Shown piece after piece: positions 31,443 through 42,537 of a DNA stretch of 64,000 nt (its first letter is position 1; each line of letters starts with the position of its first letter). Location: positions 1,488,001 to 1,552,000 of the forward strand of contig NZ_SUNB01000001.1 in the NCBI RefSeq assembly GCF_007570825.1, given 5' to 3'. The stretch is from Pleionea sediminis (GTDB lineage Bacteria > Pseudomonadota > Gammaproteobacteria > Enterobacterales > Kangiellaceae). A program made the position numbers and the translations under genes. Under the pieces are notes generated by a model. That model was not told where the DNA came from, made no database searches, and saw only the letters and a program-made list of their open reading frames with translations.

Positions 31443-32891
31443 ATGCAACGTCGTGTCGTTATAAGAATATTAGGTATCTTGCTGGTTCTATTCAGTTCCA
31501 CCATGGTTCCTCCGATCATCATTTCTGTCATTTATCACGACACCTCGTCTTCTAATTTCGTTACTGCTTTATTCATGAGTCTTATCACCGGCTTACTCTT
31601 ATTTTGGCCTAACCGTAAAGTTAAAGCAGAATTAAAAACTCGCGATGGATTCCTAATTGTTGTTATGTTTTGGACTGTACTGAGTTTTTTTGGTGCTATT
31701 CCGCTTTATCTGGCAGATATCAAAAACTTTCATTTGGTTGATGCTGTCTTTGAGTCATTTTCAGGATTAACCACAACGGGCGCCACCGTAATATCTGGCT
31801 TAGATAATTTACCAAAATCCATATTATTTTATCGTCAACAACTGCAATGGTTAGGCGGTATGGGGATTATCGTTTTGGCAGTAGCGATTCTACCAATGCT
31901 CGGTATCGGAGGTATGCAGCTTTATCGAGCTGAAACACCAGGCCCAGTTAAAGACGCAAAGCTTACCCCCAGAATAGCAGGTACTGCAAAAGCACTTTGG
32001 TTTATTTATTTAGGTTTAACCATCGCCTGTGGTGTTAGTTATTGGTTAGCAGGAATGACACCTTTTGATGCTATCAGCCACAGCTTTTCTACTGTCGCGA
32101 TTGGCGGATTTTCAACGCACGATGCCAGTATAGGATGGTTTCAAAGCTCAAATATAGAAGTTATTTGCAGTATTTTCATGCTTATTTCCGGAGTTAACTT
32201 TTCATTACATTTTGTCGCATATCGACAACTCAGCATACAACCCTACAGTCGAGATCCAGAATTTAAAACCTATATAACCTTGATGGTTGCCGTGGCGGTT
32301 ATTTGTTTTATTGGGCTTTTTGCTTCACAGCAATTTAACTTTAAAGAGTCTATTTATAAATCCATTTTTCACACGATCTCAATAGGAACGACAACAGGCT
32401 TTGCCAGCAGTGATTTTTCTGCCTGGCCAGGAAGCCTTCCTTTGTTATTAATCTTTTTAAGTTTTGTTGGTGGTTGTGCCGGATCAACTGGCGGAGGAAT
32501 CAAGGTCATTCGTTTCCTATTACTATTCAAACAAGGAATGCGAGAAATACGTAAATTAATACATCCTAATGCTATTTTTCGCGTCAAGTTAGGAAAGCAA
32601 ATTCTGTCCGAAAAAGTGTCCGATGCCGTTTGGGGATTTTTCGCTACTTATGTTGCAATCTTCGTTATTATTATGTTGATACTCATTGCTGATGGAATGG
32701 ATCAAGTAACAGCATTTTCTGCTGTAGCCGCCTGTATGAATAACCTCGGTCCAGGCCTAGGAGAGGTAGCTCAAAACTATTCTAATATTTCAGATCTCGC
32801 AAAATGGTTATTGAGCCTTGCCATGTTATTTGGACGATTGGAAATATTCACTCTTCTCGTTTTATTAACACCAGCATTTTGGCGTCGATGA
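31443..32891 (+). CDS. trkH: Trk potassium uptake channel protein TrkH
   Basis: K+-conducting membrane subunit of the Trk/Ktr/HKT superfamily, 482 residues. About ten to twelve hydrophobic segments cover four M1-P-M2 repeats. The P-loop selectivity segments include TTTGATVISGLD, FSTVAIGGFSTHD, SIGTTTGFASSDF and MNNLGPGLG, each with the Gly that lines the filter. E. coli TrkH is 483. Convergent with the acyltransferase pair, with an 11-bp gap and no terminator hairpin seen. Confidence 0.96.
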   Translation: MQRRVVIRILGILLVLFSSTMVPPIIISVIYHDTSSSNFVTALFMSLITGLLLFWPNRKVKAELKTRDGFLIVVMFWTVLSFFGAIPLYLADIKNFHLVDAVFESFSGLTTTGATVISGLDNLPKSILFYRQQLQWLGGMGIIVLAVAILPMLGIGGMQLYRAETPGPVKDAKLTPRIAGTAKALWFIYLGLTIACGVSYWLAGMTPFDAISHSFSTVAIGGFSTHDASIGWFQSSNIEVICSIFMLISGVNFSLHFVAYRQLSIQPYSRDPEFKTYITLMVAVAVICFIGLFASQQFNFKESIYKSIFHTISIGTTTGFASSDFSAWPGSLPLLLIFLSFVGGCAGSTGGGIKVIRFLLLFKQGMREIRKLIHPNAIFRVKLGKQILSEKVSDAVWGFFATYVAIFVIIMLILIADGMDQVTAFSAVAACMNNLGPGLGEVAQNYSNISDLAKWLLSLAMLFGRLEIFTLLVLLTPAFWRR

Positions 32892-32902
32892 CTTTTTAAA
32901 TA

Positions 32903-33784
32903 TTACTCAGGATAAAAATCATAATCGCCATCAGGCGGCGTTTTAAATCTCTTGTATCCCCATTCAAATTGGGCTAAATCCTTTTTGATAATCTGCTCTA
33001 TCGTGGCATTTAATTCACGACAAAACGTTAGCTCATCCAATTGATGGATACTTGCAAAGTCAGCCGGACCAATGGTTAATTTAAATCCCCCTTTGACACG
33101 CTTAAAATCAAACGTGAGTAATGCCGCACCGGTTTTTTGTATTAACTTGGCCGGTAAAGTCATTGTATAAGCCGGACGCCCAAAAAAAGGTGCATACACA
33201 CCGCTTCCTTTTTCTGGCTCCTGATCAGAAAGAACAACAAAAACTTCATTTCTCTTAAGTGCCGTGAGAATCTTTCGAGCGTTTTTGCGTTCGCCAGTAA
33301 TAAGCTTTGCACCGGTCTTTGAACGACCCTTACGAATTATTTGATCAATCGATTCAAGTTTTGCAGCTCGGTAAATCGCTGATGTTTCGTAGAACTGAGC
33401 AACCCACAAGGTAATCAGCTCCCAGTTACCAAAGTGAGGGCCAGTAAGAATTACGCCATTATTCTGTGAAATTGCCTGTTTCAACAAAGCTTCACCCTCA
33501 ACCTCAACAACCAGCTTTAAAGTATCCTGATTGGATCTTTGCCAAATCCATAAAGACTCCAAGACCATTGCACCAGTATGCCGGCAGCTTTCGCGGGCGA
33601 TAACCTGCTGGCTATCAGCTAGTTCTGGTAAATGACAATAATCTAAGTTTTTAATCGTCGTTCGGAAATGGCGAGAGCGAGTCCAATAGAGTAAGCGCCC
33701 AAACTGCCATCCAAGCCACCTCACAAAATTAAATGGAAGAATAGCGACTAATCTTGCAACAGACTTAACAAAGAAATTTTTCAT
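32903..33784 (-). CDS. LpxL/LpxM-family lipid A acyltransferase (second of pair)
   Basis: Membrane-associated acyltransferase of the LpxL/HtrB family, 293 residues, which adds secondary acyl chains to lipid A or related lysolipids. The N-terminal hydrophobic anchor is followed by the HX4(D/E) catalytic motif PHFGNWE near 115, and by LSDQEPEKGSGVYAPFFGRPAYTMTLPAKL near 205, the LpxL-type substrate block. It overlaps the upstream paralogue by 4 bases and resembles it along its length, so they are a tandem duplication. Which acyl chain each adds cannot be told. Confidence 0.85.
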   Translation of the reverse strand: MKNFFVKSVARLVAILPFNFVRWLGWQFGRLLYWTRSRHFRTTIKNLDYCHLPELADSQQVIARESCRHTGAMVLESLWIWQRSNQDTLKLVVEVEGEALLKQAISQNNGVILTGPHFGNWELITLWVAQFYETSAIYRAAKLESIDQIIRKGRSKTGAKLITGERKNARKILTALKRNEVFVVLSDQEPEKGSGVYAPFFGRPAYTMTLPAKLIQKTGAALLTFDFKRVKGGFKLTIGPADFASIHQLDELTFCRELNATIEQIIKKDLAQFEWGYKRFKTPPDGDYDFYPE

Positions 33785-34692
33785 AAATCTTTATAGACAG
33801 GCTTTATTCCCTCAGGCTGAGGACGAAAACGACGATAAGACCATTCGAACTGTTCTGGACATTGGTTGATTTGACCTGCAAGGCCCTGATTTAAATAAGT
33901 CGCGAACTCTTCTTGAGACAGTCCTTGAGTAGTAAAGTTTGCGGGCTCAATAATTATTTTAAATCCATTTTTGACTCGCTTGGCGTAAAAAAACAGTAAG
34001 CTTGATTCGGTCTTTTCTATCAATCGCTGAATTAAAACCATCGTGTATGCTTGGCGCTCAAAAAAGGGCGCAAAGACGCCAGCGTTCTTCGCTGGGTTCT
34101 GATCAGACAGTAACAAAAAACATTGTCCTGACTTTAATGTTTTAAGCATCTGACGCACACTAGAACGCTCACCGATAATCAACTCAACACCTGATTTTGA
34201 TCGGGCTTTCCGTATTAAAGGGTCGAGCGCATCGATTTTGGGACGTCGGTACATACAAGAAGAAGGCAAGTTCATACCACCCCAAGCCAAAAGCGCTTCC
34301 CAGTTTCCTAAGTGAGGCCCGGTCAAAATCAATCCTTGCCCGTTTTTTTGTGCTTGTTCAATCAGTTCGAATCCCTCAACGTCGACAATTTTGTCAGCCA
34401 CTTTTTTATTGGGACGCTGCCATATCCAGCAAGATTCAAAAAACACCATACCAGAATGAATGCAACTTCTTTTGGCCAGTTTCTTCACCCAAGAAGCGTC
34501 TTTATCGGGGTAACATATTTCAATATTGCGAATCGTCACACGAACATCACGAGATTTCGAAATCCAGGTTAAAAACCCAATGACTTTTCCTAATCCTCGC
34601 GCAACAGAAAACGGGAGACTCGCTATCATTCGAATGATAAAAATGACAATGATTAATTTGAAAGACGTAGACGGTTGGTTAGATTCGGTCAT
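33781..34692 (-). CDS. LpxL/LpxM-family lipid A acyltransferase (first of pair)
   Basis: Paralogue of the following gene, 303 residues. The N-terminal hydrophobic segment (about 10-35) has the catalytic PHLGNWE motif downstream near 127, and LLSDQNPAKNAGVFAPFFERQAYTMVL near 215, where the partner has a matching block. FFERQAY replaces the partner's FFGRPAY. Shared with its partner: YR/ID-rich middle, RSKSG.ELI.GER. motif and a closing ...QFEW.YRRF. The 4-bp overlap (ATGA-type) with the downstream copy implies coupled translation. Possibly the two act in sequence on the same lipid A, as LpxL and LpxM do in E. coli; this is inference. Confidence 0.85.
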   Translation of the reverse strand: MTESNQPSTSFKLIIVIFIIRMIASLPFSVARGLGKVIGFLTWISKSRDVRVTIRNIEICYPDKDASWVKKLAKRSCIHSGMVFFESCWIWQRPNKKVADKIVDVEGFELIEQAQKNGQGLILTGPHLGNWEALLAWGGMNLPSSCMYRRPKIDALDPLIRKARSKSGVELIIGERSSVRQMLKTLKSGQCFLLLSDQNPAKNAGVFAPFFERQAYTMVLIQRLIEKTESSLLFFYAKRVKNGFKIIIEPANFTTQGLSQEEFATYLNQGLAGQINQCPEQFEWSYRRFRPQPEGIKPVYKDL

Positions 34693-34742
34693 TCAATTCA
34701 GTTGTTCTTAATATGCATAAACGCTTATTTTAAGCCAACTCA

Positions 34743-34769
34743 AGCCTGACTACCAACGACAGTCAGGCT
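34743..34769 (-). terminator. Stem-loop after the DUF2884 gene
   Basis: AGCCTGACT (34743-34751) pairs with AGTCAGGCT (34761-34769), a 9-bp perfect stem with a 9-base loop, 18 bp past the DUF2884 stop. The trailing sequence is only mildly T-rich, so efficiency is uncertain. Confidence 0.55.
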
Positions 34770-34787
34770 AAGACCGATAAATTGCGA

Positions 34788-35555
34788 CTAATTCGAGTGA
34801 ATTAAATCGATCGATTGATAGGCTGGTAATGCCGCTTGAAGTTTAGTTTCTATCAGATCCAGGTTAGCAACTTCTAAACAAAGCCTTTCAGCCTCCAGCT
34901 CAAGATGGACAGCGCTGGCTTCTATTTCAGCCTCCATATCGGCAGAAAACATTTCCATTCGAAACTCTAAGTCATTAAGTTCTTCCTCATCACCGCTAAA
35001 TACTTGTGATACTGCAGTTAATATAGTCTTTGCGCTTGCTTTGGATACAGCCTCTTCAACTAACGCGCCGATTTCGTTGTCCAGTTTGTCTCCCAAGCTG
35101 TCATGGCTAATCAAAGTACCGTTGAATTGAGTTGCGTTGATATTTTCCTTAATTGTCTCACTGATACCATCAAGCTTTTTTAGCATTTGGCCATTAAACT
35201 CCGGATCATCCACAAACAATGCATTCAATGTCATGGTGGCTGCTTTCACCCCAATCTCAGCTCCTTCTGCTGCAACGGCAGCAATTGCAGGTAATAGGTT
35301 TCGATAACCATCACCCATTTCAGTCACGAGTTGCTCTTGTTCAGTATTAAGCGACTGTTTTTTCCCATGAATAAATAATTGATTGCTATCATCAATTAAT
35401 AAAATTTCTTTAGATTCTTTGGAGATAGAGACTTCGCGCTCATCGATTTCAATGTCAAAAGGCATATCCATATTACAATTTATGTTTGATGCGCTAGCAA
35501 AACCCGCAAACAAACTTGCCGTACAGAAAATAACTTTGTTAATCGTATGTTTCAT
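34788..35555 (-). CDS. Exported DUF2884 (YggN-like) protein
   Basis: Probable periplasmic protein of 255 residues with an N-terminal signal peptide (cleavage near ASA/SN at about 22-23) and a mature part starting with a conserved-looking Cys (NINCNMDMPFDIE). A central block, about 65-115, is helical, and the C-terminal third is strongly acidic and helical (about 190-235). It resembles E. coli YggN: a leading Cys, beta-strand GKQxSLNxEQ-like motif, then an amphipathic helical domain. The function of the family is unknown. It is flanked by stem-loops on both sides, so it is probably a monocistronic unit. Confidence 0.7.
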   Translation of the reverse strand: MKHTINKVIFCTASLFAGFASASNINCNMDMPFDIEIDEREVSISKESKEILLIDDSNQLFIHGKKQSLNTEQEQLVTEMGDGYRNLLPAIAAVAAEGAEIGVKAATMTLNALFVDDPEFNGQMLKKLDGISETIKENINATQFNGTLISHDSLGDKLDNEIGALVEEAVSKASAKTILTAVSQVFSGDEEELNDLEFRMEMFSADMEAEIEASAVHLELEAERLCLEVANLDLIETKLQAALPAYQSIDLIHSN

Positions 35556-35644
35556 AAAACCCTCCTGTAGTGATTATTCTCTTAGTCGAAAAGGGGGCTC
35601 ATAAAGTTTGAGGAAATAAATAGTGGAATGTAACAGAATATGTA

Positions 35645-35669
35645 AAAAGGCTCCTAAAGGAGCCCTTTT
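35645..35669 (-). terminator. Terminator after the dsbA-like gene
   Basis: GGCTCC (35649-35654) and GGAGCC (35659-35664) form a 6-bp GC-rich stem with a TTTA loop on the minus strand, followed by five T. Adjacent A/T tracts make it usable on either strand. It ends the glmU-glmS-dsbA unit. Confidence 0.8.
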
Positions 35670-35744
35670 AAAGAACTAGAAAAGAAAAAGTTATCAATCT
35701 TATAATAGGTATAAATGCCCCATAGAAAGCGAGGCCTGAGTCAC

Positions 35745-36353
35745 TTATCGATTGATTAGTTCGTTTACGGCATCAATTAATTCATTGTTAGTTTTGAAAG
35801 CACGACTATTAATTCTGTAATGATCGTTAACAACAAAGGTTGGAGTCGATAAGATTTTATGTTGCTTCGCTTCTTCTCTTGCTTTACTCACTTTAGAGTT
35901 AAGCATAAAAGAGTTGGCAGCTTGATCAAATCGTTTCTCATCAGCTCCTAACTTAACAAAAAGTTCTTTCAACGCATCTTTATTAGGGATGGCCTTTTTT
36001 TCTACATGAACTTGATGAAAAATCGCTTTGTGTGCTTCTTTCGTGATTCCTAGCATGTCGGCGATATAGTAAGCTTCGACATAAATCTTCCAACTAGGAT
36101 GATTCTCAAAAGGCACGTAATTAAACTTTGCATCTTTCGGAATAGCGACTTTAATCATGTCTGCAAGAGCTTCTGATTTATAGCAACCTCCGCATCCATA
36201 ATTAAAATATTCTTTAACCTGTTTTTTCGCGCTTTTTCCTGCGCTAACAACATCGTAATGAACACCTTCTTCCAAATCGATGGAATAGCTATTAACGCTC
36301 ATTAAAGCAAATGAAGATAAGATCAATACGAAGAGTGCATTTATTTTTGGCAT
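35745..36353 (-). CDS. dsbA: DsbA-family thiol:disulfide oxidoreductase
   Basis: Periplasmic disulfide-bond protein with an N-terminal signal peptide (about 1-24) and a DsbA fold: thioredoxin core with a helical insert (about 85-160). The active site is Cys54-Gly-Gly-Cys57 in FNYGCGGCYK; canonical DsbA has CPHC. The cis-proline loop is STPTFVVND near 172, and the rest (YVPFENHPSW, LG.DEKRFDQAANS) matches DsbA sequences. A Gly-Gly dipeptide usually makes the disulfide less oxidising than Pro-His, so it may not be the main oxidase. It follows glmS by 3 bp, so is likely cotranscribed with glmU-glmS. Confidence 0.82.
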   Translation of the reverse strand: MPKINALFVLILSSFALMSVNSYSIDLEEGVHYDVVSAGKSAKKQVKEYFNYGCGGCYKSEALADMIKVAIPKDAKFNYVPFENHPSWKIYVEAYYIADMLGITKEAHKAIFHQVHVEKKAIPNKDALKELFVKLGADEKRFDQAANSFMLNSKVSKAREEAKQHKILSTPTFVVNDHYRINSRAFKTNNELIDAVNELINR

Positions 36354-36356
36354 GTA

Positions 36357-38186
36357 TTACTCCACAGTGACTGATTTAGCCAGGTTTCTTGGTTGATCAA
36401 CGTCGGTACCTTTAATGACAGCGACGTGATAGCTCAATAATTGTAATGGGATAGTATAAATAATCGGTGCTGTAATATCATGAGCTGATTCAACACGTAC
36501 AACTTTTACACCATCTTCCTCTTTAAACGGCGCATCTTTGTCAGCAAATACATAAAGCTGACCGCCACGCGCACGCACTTCTTCCATATTAGATTTCAAT
36601 TTTTCCAAAAGTTCATTTTTGGGTGCAACAACGACGATGGGCATTTCATGGTCAATCAAAGCAAGTGGACCATGTTTGAGTTCGCCAGCGGCATAAGCTT
36701 CAGCATGAATGTAGGAAATCTCCTTAAGCTTAAGAGCTCCTTCCATTGCAATCGGATACTGTTCACCGCGTCCGAGAAATAAGCTGTGGTGCTTCTCTGA
36801 AAAATCTTCAGCAAGCTGCTCAATGAGGGAATCTTGCTCTAATGCTTTTTGTATCTCGCGTGGAATGGCTTCTATCGCATGAACAATATCAGCTTGCTCA
36901 GATTCACTTAATCCTTTGTGTTTAGCAATACAGCCAACTAGCATGAGTAATCCTGCCAGTTGAGTTGTAAAAGCTTTTGTACTCGCTACACCTATTTCTG
37001 CTCCGGCTCGCGTCATAAATGCTAGATCTGACTCACGAACAAGCGAAGATCCAGGCACATTACATACTGTGAGCGACGCCATAAATCCTTTTTCTTTTGC
37101 GAGTCTTAAGGCCGCCAAAGTATCTGCGGTCTCACCAGATTGAGAAATGGTAATAAAAAGCGCTTTTTGTGGAGTGAAGCTTTTTCGATAACGGTACTCA
37201 CTGGCAATTTCGACATGGCAGGGTATATTCGCTAATGATTCACACCAGTATTTTGTAACCATGGCAGCGTGAAAAGAGGTGCCACAAGCAACTATTTGAA
37301 TGGCTTCGACTTCGTCAAATATCTCCTTGGCTTTAACGCCAAAAATTTCGCTCGTTATTTCGCCGTTAATTATTCGACCTTCAAGCGTACTAGCGATTGA
37401 CTCTGGCTGTTCATGAATTTCTTTCATCATAAAATGACGATATGGACCTTTATCACCAGCGTCATGTTGAACAGAAGATTCTTCGAAATCGCGCTCGATT
37501 AATTTTTCATCAGTATCATAGATATCGAGAGTAGTTCGCGTTACTCTGGCAACCTCGCCTTCTTCGAGATATAGAAACTGACGTGTTACAGGTAGCAGAG
37601 CCAGTTGGTCAGAAGCTACAAACATCTCTCCTATACCTTTTCCGACAACTAAAGGACTGCCCGATCGAGCGACGATTAACTCTTCTGGGTTATTACGGTT
37701 CATAACAACGGCGCCATAAGCGCCTTCAAGTTGTTTAACAGCAGATTGGACAGCTTTTAATAAATCTTTAAAATTTTTATACTCTTCGGCGATTAGGTGG
37801 GCAATAACTTCAGTGTCTGTCGCGCTAACAAACTCATATCCCTTTGTTTTTAACTGCTCTTTTAACTCCTCATGGTTTTCAATGATTCCGTTGTGAACAA
37901 CTGCGAAGTCACTACCAGAAATATGAGGATGGGCATTAACTTCACTGGGCTCACCATGAGTTGCCCAACGAGTGTGAGCAATGCCTGTACTACCAGGAAG
38001 AGGAGATACCTCTAAAGCATCAGAAAGCTCTTTAACTTTGCCTAATCGTCTAACTCGTTGAATATCATTGTTATTCAAAATAGCTACGCCTGCTGAATCG
38101 TATCCACGATATTCAAGTCGACGTAACCCTTCAATTAATATTTCTGCCACATCCCGTTGTGCTACTGCACCCACAATTCCACACAT
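36357..38186 (-). CDS. glmS: Glutamine-fructose-6-phosphate aminotransferase GlmS
   Basis: Makes glucosamine-6-phosphate from fructose-6-P and glutamine, the first step to UDP-GlcNAc. The N-terminal Ntn-type glutaminase begins [12 protein letters not shown], where Cys2 becomes the catalytic N-terminal residue, with [16 protein letters not shown] near 73-90. Two SIS domains follow ([15 protein letters not shown] near 302; [12 protein letters not shown] near 348; [44 protein letters not shown] near 470). The C-terminal [15 protein letters not shown] is the family end. Length 609 equals E. coli. No glmS ribozyme or leader is visible, as expected in gammaproteobacteria; the gene is 33 bp after glmU. 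Confidence 0.98.
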   Translation of the reverse strand: MCGIVGAVAQRDVAEILIEGLRRLEYRGYDSAGVAILNNNDIQRVRRLGKVKELSDALEVSPLPGSTGIAHTRWATHGEPSEVNAHPHISGSDFAVVHNGIIENHEELKEQLKTKGYEFVSATDTEVIAHLIAEEYKNFKDLLKAVQSAVKQLEGAYGAVVMNRNNPEELIVARSGSPLVVGKGIGEMFVASDQLALLPVTRQFLYLEEGEVARVTRTTLDIYDTDEKLIERDFEESSVQHDAGDKGPYRHFMMKEIHEQPESIASTLEGRIINGEITSEIFGVKAKEIFDEVEAIQIVACGTSFHAAMVTKYWCESLANIPCHVEIASEYRYRKSFTPQKALFITISQSGETADTLAALRLAKEKGFMASLTVCNVPGSSLVRESDLAFMTRAGAEIGVASTKAFTTQLAGLLMLVGCIAKHKGLSESEQADIVHAIEAIPREIQKALEQDSLIEQLAEDFSEKHHSLFLGRGEQYPIAMEGALKLKEISYIHAEAYAAGELKHGPLALIDHEMPIVVVAPKNELLEKLKSNMEEVRARGGQLYVFADKDAPFKEEDGVKVVRVESAHDITAPIIYTIPLQLLSYHVAVIKGTDVDQPRNLAKSVTVE

Positions 38187-38219
38187 GGTTTGATTACTCC
38201 ATCAAATGTTCTACTTTGC

Positions 38220-39584
38220 TTACTTCTTTTTGACCGGTCGTTTCCAGTCTGCTATTTCTTTCTGTTTAACACGAGAGATACACAAAACGTCGTCCGACAC
38301 ATCTTTCGAAATTGTACTGCCTGCTCCGATCGTCGCATTTTTACCGATAGTCACAGGCGCAACTAACTGTGTATCACTTCCAATAAATGCATTATCGCCG
38401 ATTATCGTTTTGTGTTTGTTGACACCGTCGTAATTACAGGTGATCGTTCCAGCGCCAACATTTACTTTTTCACCAATTTCCGCATCACCAATATAAGCCA
38501 AATGATTGGCTTTACTTCCACTACCCAGTACCGATTTTTTCACTTCAACGAAATTACCGATATGAGCATCGTTCTTTAATTCTGTTCCAGGTCTCAAACG
38601 AGCAAAAGGACCTACTGTGCATGAGGAACCAACCTTCGCAGAATCAATGATGGAATTCGCTTTAATCTCCGAGTTGGCTCCAATAGTACAATCTTTCAGA
38701 ATGGTATTCGCGCCAATATAAGCGCCAGTTTCAATGACTACTTCGCCTTCAATGATAACGTTAACGTCAATAGTTACATCTGGAGCCACCGTTATTTTTC
38801 CACGAATATCAAAGCGTTGTGGGTCGATTAGAGTAACGCCACCTTCAAGTAATTCTTTAGCACGAGTAAGTTGGTAGGTACGTTCTAGCTGTGCCAACTG
38901 AGAACGGTTATTTACGCCTTCAACCTCACTGGAATCATTAGGCATAGCCGTCACAATATCGCGACCATCAGACGAGGCAAAACCAATAATGTCCGTTAAA
39001 TAAAATTCTTTCTGAGCATTATCATCACTAAGACGAGACAACCAGTTTTTCATGTCTTTAGCATTCGCAGCCATAATACCTGTATTTATTTCGGTAATGG
39101 CAAGTTGCTCTTCAGATGCGTCTTTTTGCTCAACAATTCCGGTTACTTTATTATCACCATTACGTACGATTCTTCCATAGCCGGTAGGGTCCACCATAAT
39201 ATTAGTTAACAAGCCTACACCGGAGGCATCTTTTATCGACAGTAATTCAAATAAAGTGTCGTGATGAATTAAGGGAACGTCGCCGTATAAAATCAGTACG
39301 TCGTCTTCATCATTTAAGTACTCACTTACTTGATCAACCGCATGCCCTGTACCAAGCTGCTCTTTTTGTTCTACCCATTTGACTGGAAAATCAGACATCG
39401 CTGTTTTAACAGTATCTCCGCCATGACCATAAACGACATAAATACTATCGGCATTTAGGCTTTGAGACGTTTCAATAACATGCTGCAGCATGGGTTTGGC
39501 AGCAATAGGGTGAAGCACTTTTGGTAGACTCGATCGCATTCGAGTTCCTTGGCCCGCGGCAAGTATAATGACGCTTAATCCCAT
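38220..39584 (-). CDS. glmU: Bifunctional UDP-N-acetylglucosamine pyrophosphorylase / glucosamine-1-phosphate N-acetyltransferase GlmU
   Basis: Acetylates glucosamine-1-P and then uridylates it to UDP-GlcNAc, feeding peptidoglycan and lipid A. The N-terminal uridyltransferase domain (about 1-228) opens with [25 protein letters not shown] and has GTGHAV near 80. The C-terminal acetyltransferase is a left-handed beta-helix with hexapeptide repeats (about 255-440), containing RPG at the turn, [24 protein letters not shown] near 355 and the catalytic-region [11 protein letters not shown]. Length 454 (E. coli 456). Heads glmU-glmS-dsbA, separated from atpC by a terminator. The atp-glmU-glmS order is conserved. 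Confidence 0.98.
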   Translation of the reverse strand: MGLSVIILAAGQGTRMRSSLPKVLHPIAAKPMLQHVIETSQSLNADSIYVVYGHGGDTVKTAMSDFPVKWVEQKEQLGTGHAVDQVSEYLNDEDDVLILYGDVPLIHHDTLFELLSIKDASGVGLLTNIMVDPTGYGRIVRNGDNKVTGIVEQKDASEEQLAITEINTGIMAANAKDMKNWLSRLSDDNAQKEFYLTDIIGFASSDGRDIVTAMPNDSSEVEGVNNRSQLAQLERTYQLTRAKELLEGGVTLIDPQRFDIRGKITVAPDVTIDVNVIIEGEVVIETGAYIGANTILKDCTIGANSEIKANSIIDSAKVGSSCTVGPFARLRPGTELKNDAHIGNFVEVKKSVLGSGSKANHLAYIGDAEIGEKVNVGAGTITCNYDGVNKHKTIIGDNAFIGSDTQLVAPVTIGKNATIGAGSTISKDVSDDVLCISRVKQKEIADWKRPVKKK

Positions 39585-39688
39585 ACAGTATCCCTTTTAA
39601 GTTCGGTGATTAATAGAAGACTTTAAAATTGGTTCGTTATCTTGCCTCATCCCTCAAATAAATGGAATAGGGCACAAGCAAGACAACC

Positions 39689-39712
39689 AAAAAAGGGAGG
39701 CGAGCCTCCCTT
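39689..39712 (-). terminator. Terminator of the atp operon
   Basis: AAGGGAGG (39693-39700) pairs with CCTCCCTT (39705-39712) around a CTCG loop, followed on the minus strand by a run of six T. It lies 32 bp after the atpC stop, closing the atp operon. Confidence 0.9.
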
Positions 39713-39743
39713 AAATTGGACTGTGAAAAGATATATATATCCT

Positions 39744-40178
39744 TTATTTACCTGCTTTTTTGCGAATAGCTTGCAAAGTACGTAACTGTGCCGCGGCTTC
39801 AGCAAGTTCTGCTGCAGCTTTAGAGTACTCAATCTCAGCGGATTGATCGCTCAACGCTTGGCGAGCAGCTTTTTGTGCGTCAAGAGCAGCAGCTTCGTCG
39901 ACGTCGTTCGCACGGACAGCAGTATCCGCTAGTACAGTCACTACATGAGGCTGCACCTCCAGCATGCCGCCGGAAACATAATAAAACTCTTCGTCGCCAC
40001 CATGCTTTGTTACTTTCACCGGCCCTGGTTTCAGGGTAGTTAAAAGAGGAGCGTGACCAGGTGCAATACCCAGTTCACCCAATTCCCCTTGCGCAACAAG
40101 CATGTCCACCGTGCCGGAGAAAATTTCTTCTTCGGCACTGACGATATCGAGATGAAACGTATATGGCATTTTCTTCAT
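39744..40178 (-). CDS. atpC: F1 ATP synthase epsilon subunit AtpC
   Basis: Central-stalk subunit that helps couple rotation and inhibits ATP hydrolysis. The 144 residues comprise an N-terminal beta-sandwich ([41 protein letters not shown]) and a two-helix C-terminal domain from about 90 ([17 protein letters not shown]...TLQAIRKK). Last gene of atpIBEFHAGDC, 16 bp after atpD. Confidence 0.97.
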   Translation of the reverse strand: MKKMPYTFHLDIVSAEEEIFSGTVDMLVAQGELGELGIAPGHAPLLTTLKPGPVKVTKHGGDEEFYYVSGGMLEVQPHVVTVLADTAVRANDVDEAAALDAQKAARQALSDQSAEIEYSKAAAELAEAAAQLRTLQAIRKKAGK

Positions 40179-40194
40179 CCCTTCAAATTAAGTC

Positions 40195-41583
<1,389 letters not shown>

Positions 41584-41613
41584 TTAACCAAATTTAATTC
41601 TTCTGCTGACCTA

Positions 41614-42474
41614 CTAAACTGCTGCTGCACCGGCAACGATCTCAGAAAGCTCTTGAGTGATCGCTGCTTGACGCGCTTTGTTGTAAACCAGTTGCAATTC
41701 GTCTATCAAATCACCAGCATTATCTGATGCTGCTTTCATTGCTACCATTCGTGCTGCTTGCTCACATGCAATGTTGTCAACAACACCTTGGTAAACCTGA
41801 GACTCAATGTACCGCGTTAATAAAACTTCTAATAAAGCTTTTGCATCAGGTTCATAAATGTAATCCCAATGATGCTTTAACTCATCATCTTCACTTGGGA
41901 CAATCGGTAGCAATTGGTTGACCTCAGGTTGCTGAGTCATGGTATTTACAAAGTCATTTTGGGCCATAAATATCCGATCAATTCGACCTTCATTGTAGGC
42001 ATCCAACATCACTTTAACTGCACCAATTAAATCACTCACTTGAGGTGCGTCGCCTAATGTAGTCGCTTGAGCAACTACATTACCGCCAAACCGCTTAAAG
42101 AAGCTTAATGCTTTTGAGCCAATCAAACACAAATCAATTTCTACACCTTGATCATGCCATTGTTTCATTTCCGTCATGGCTTTTTTGAACAGGTTAATGT
42201 TCAAGCCACCACAAAGACCTCGGTCTGTCGAAACAATAATGAAGCCGACTCGTTTAGCTTCTCTTTCTGTCATAAACGCGTGCTGGTACTCAGTATTACC
42301 ATGAGCCAAATGGCCAATTACACTGCGAATACGTTTGGCGTAAGGACGAGTAGCGGCCATGCGATCTTGTGCTTTACGCATTTTACTGGCAGCTACCATT
42401 TCCATGGCACTGGTGATTTTTTGGGTGTTTTTGATACTCCCAATTTTCGTTCTAATCTCTTTAGCGCCGGCCAT
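41614..42474 (-). CDS. atpG: F1 ATP synthase gamma subunit AtpG
   Basis: Rotating central-shaft subunit. The N-terminal coiled-coil helix ([36 protein letters not shown]) and C-terminal helix ([38 protein letters not shown]) flank a Rossmann-like domain with [11 protein letters not shown] near 82. Length 286 (E. coli 287). Confidence 0.98.
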   Translation of the reverse strand: MAGAKEIRTKIGSIKNTQKITSAMEMVAASKMRKAQDRMAATRPYAKRIRSVIGHLAHGNTEYQHAFMTEREAKRVGFIIVSTDRGLCGGLNINLFKKAMTEMKQWHDQGVEIDLCLIGSKALSFFKRFGGNVVAQATTLGDAPQVSDLIGAVKVMLDAYNEGRIDRIFMAQNDFVNTMTQQPEVNQLLPIVPSEDDELKHHWDYIYEPDAKALLEVLLTRYIESQVYQGVVDNIACEQAARMVAMKAASDNAGDLIDELQLVYNKARQAAITQELSEIVAGAAAV

Positions 42475-42537
42475 AATCTTTTCCTATATCTCTCAAACAA
42501 TAAATTAAAGGAGGCAAATAGGCCTCCGACAATTCAA

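Noticed and set aside
34197-34583. 128-codon plus-strand frame over the acyltransferase gene
   Set aside because: Antisense shadow of a clear LpxL-family gene; composition not protein-like.
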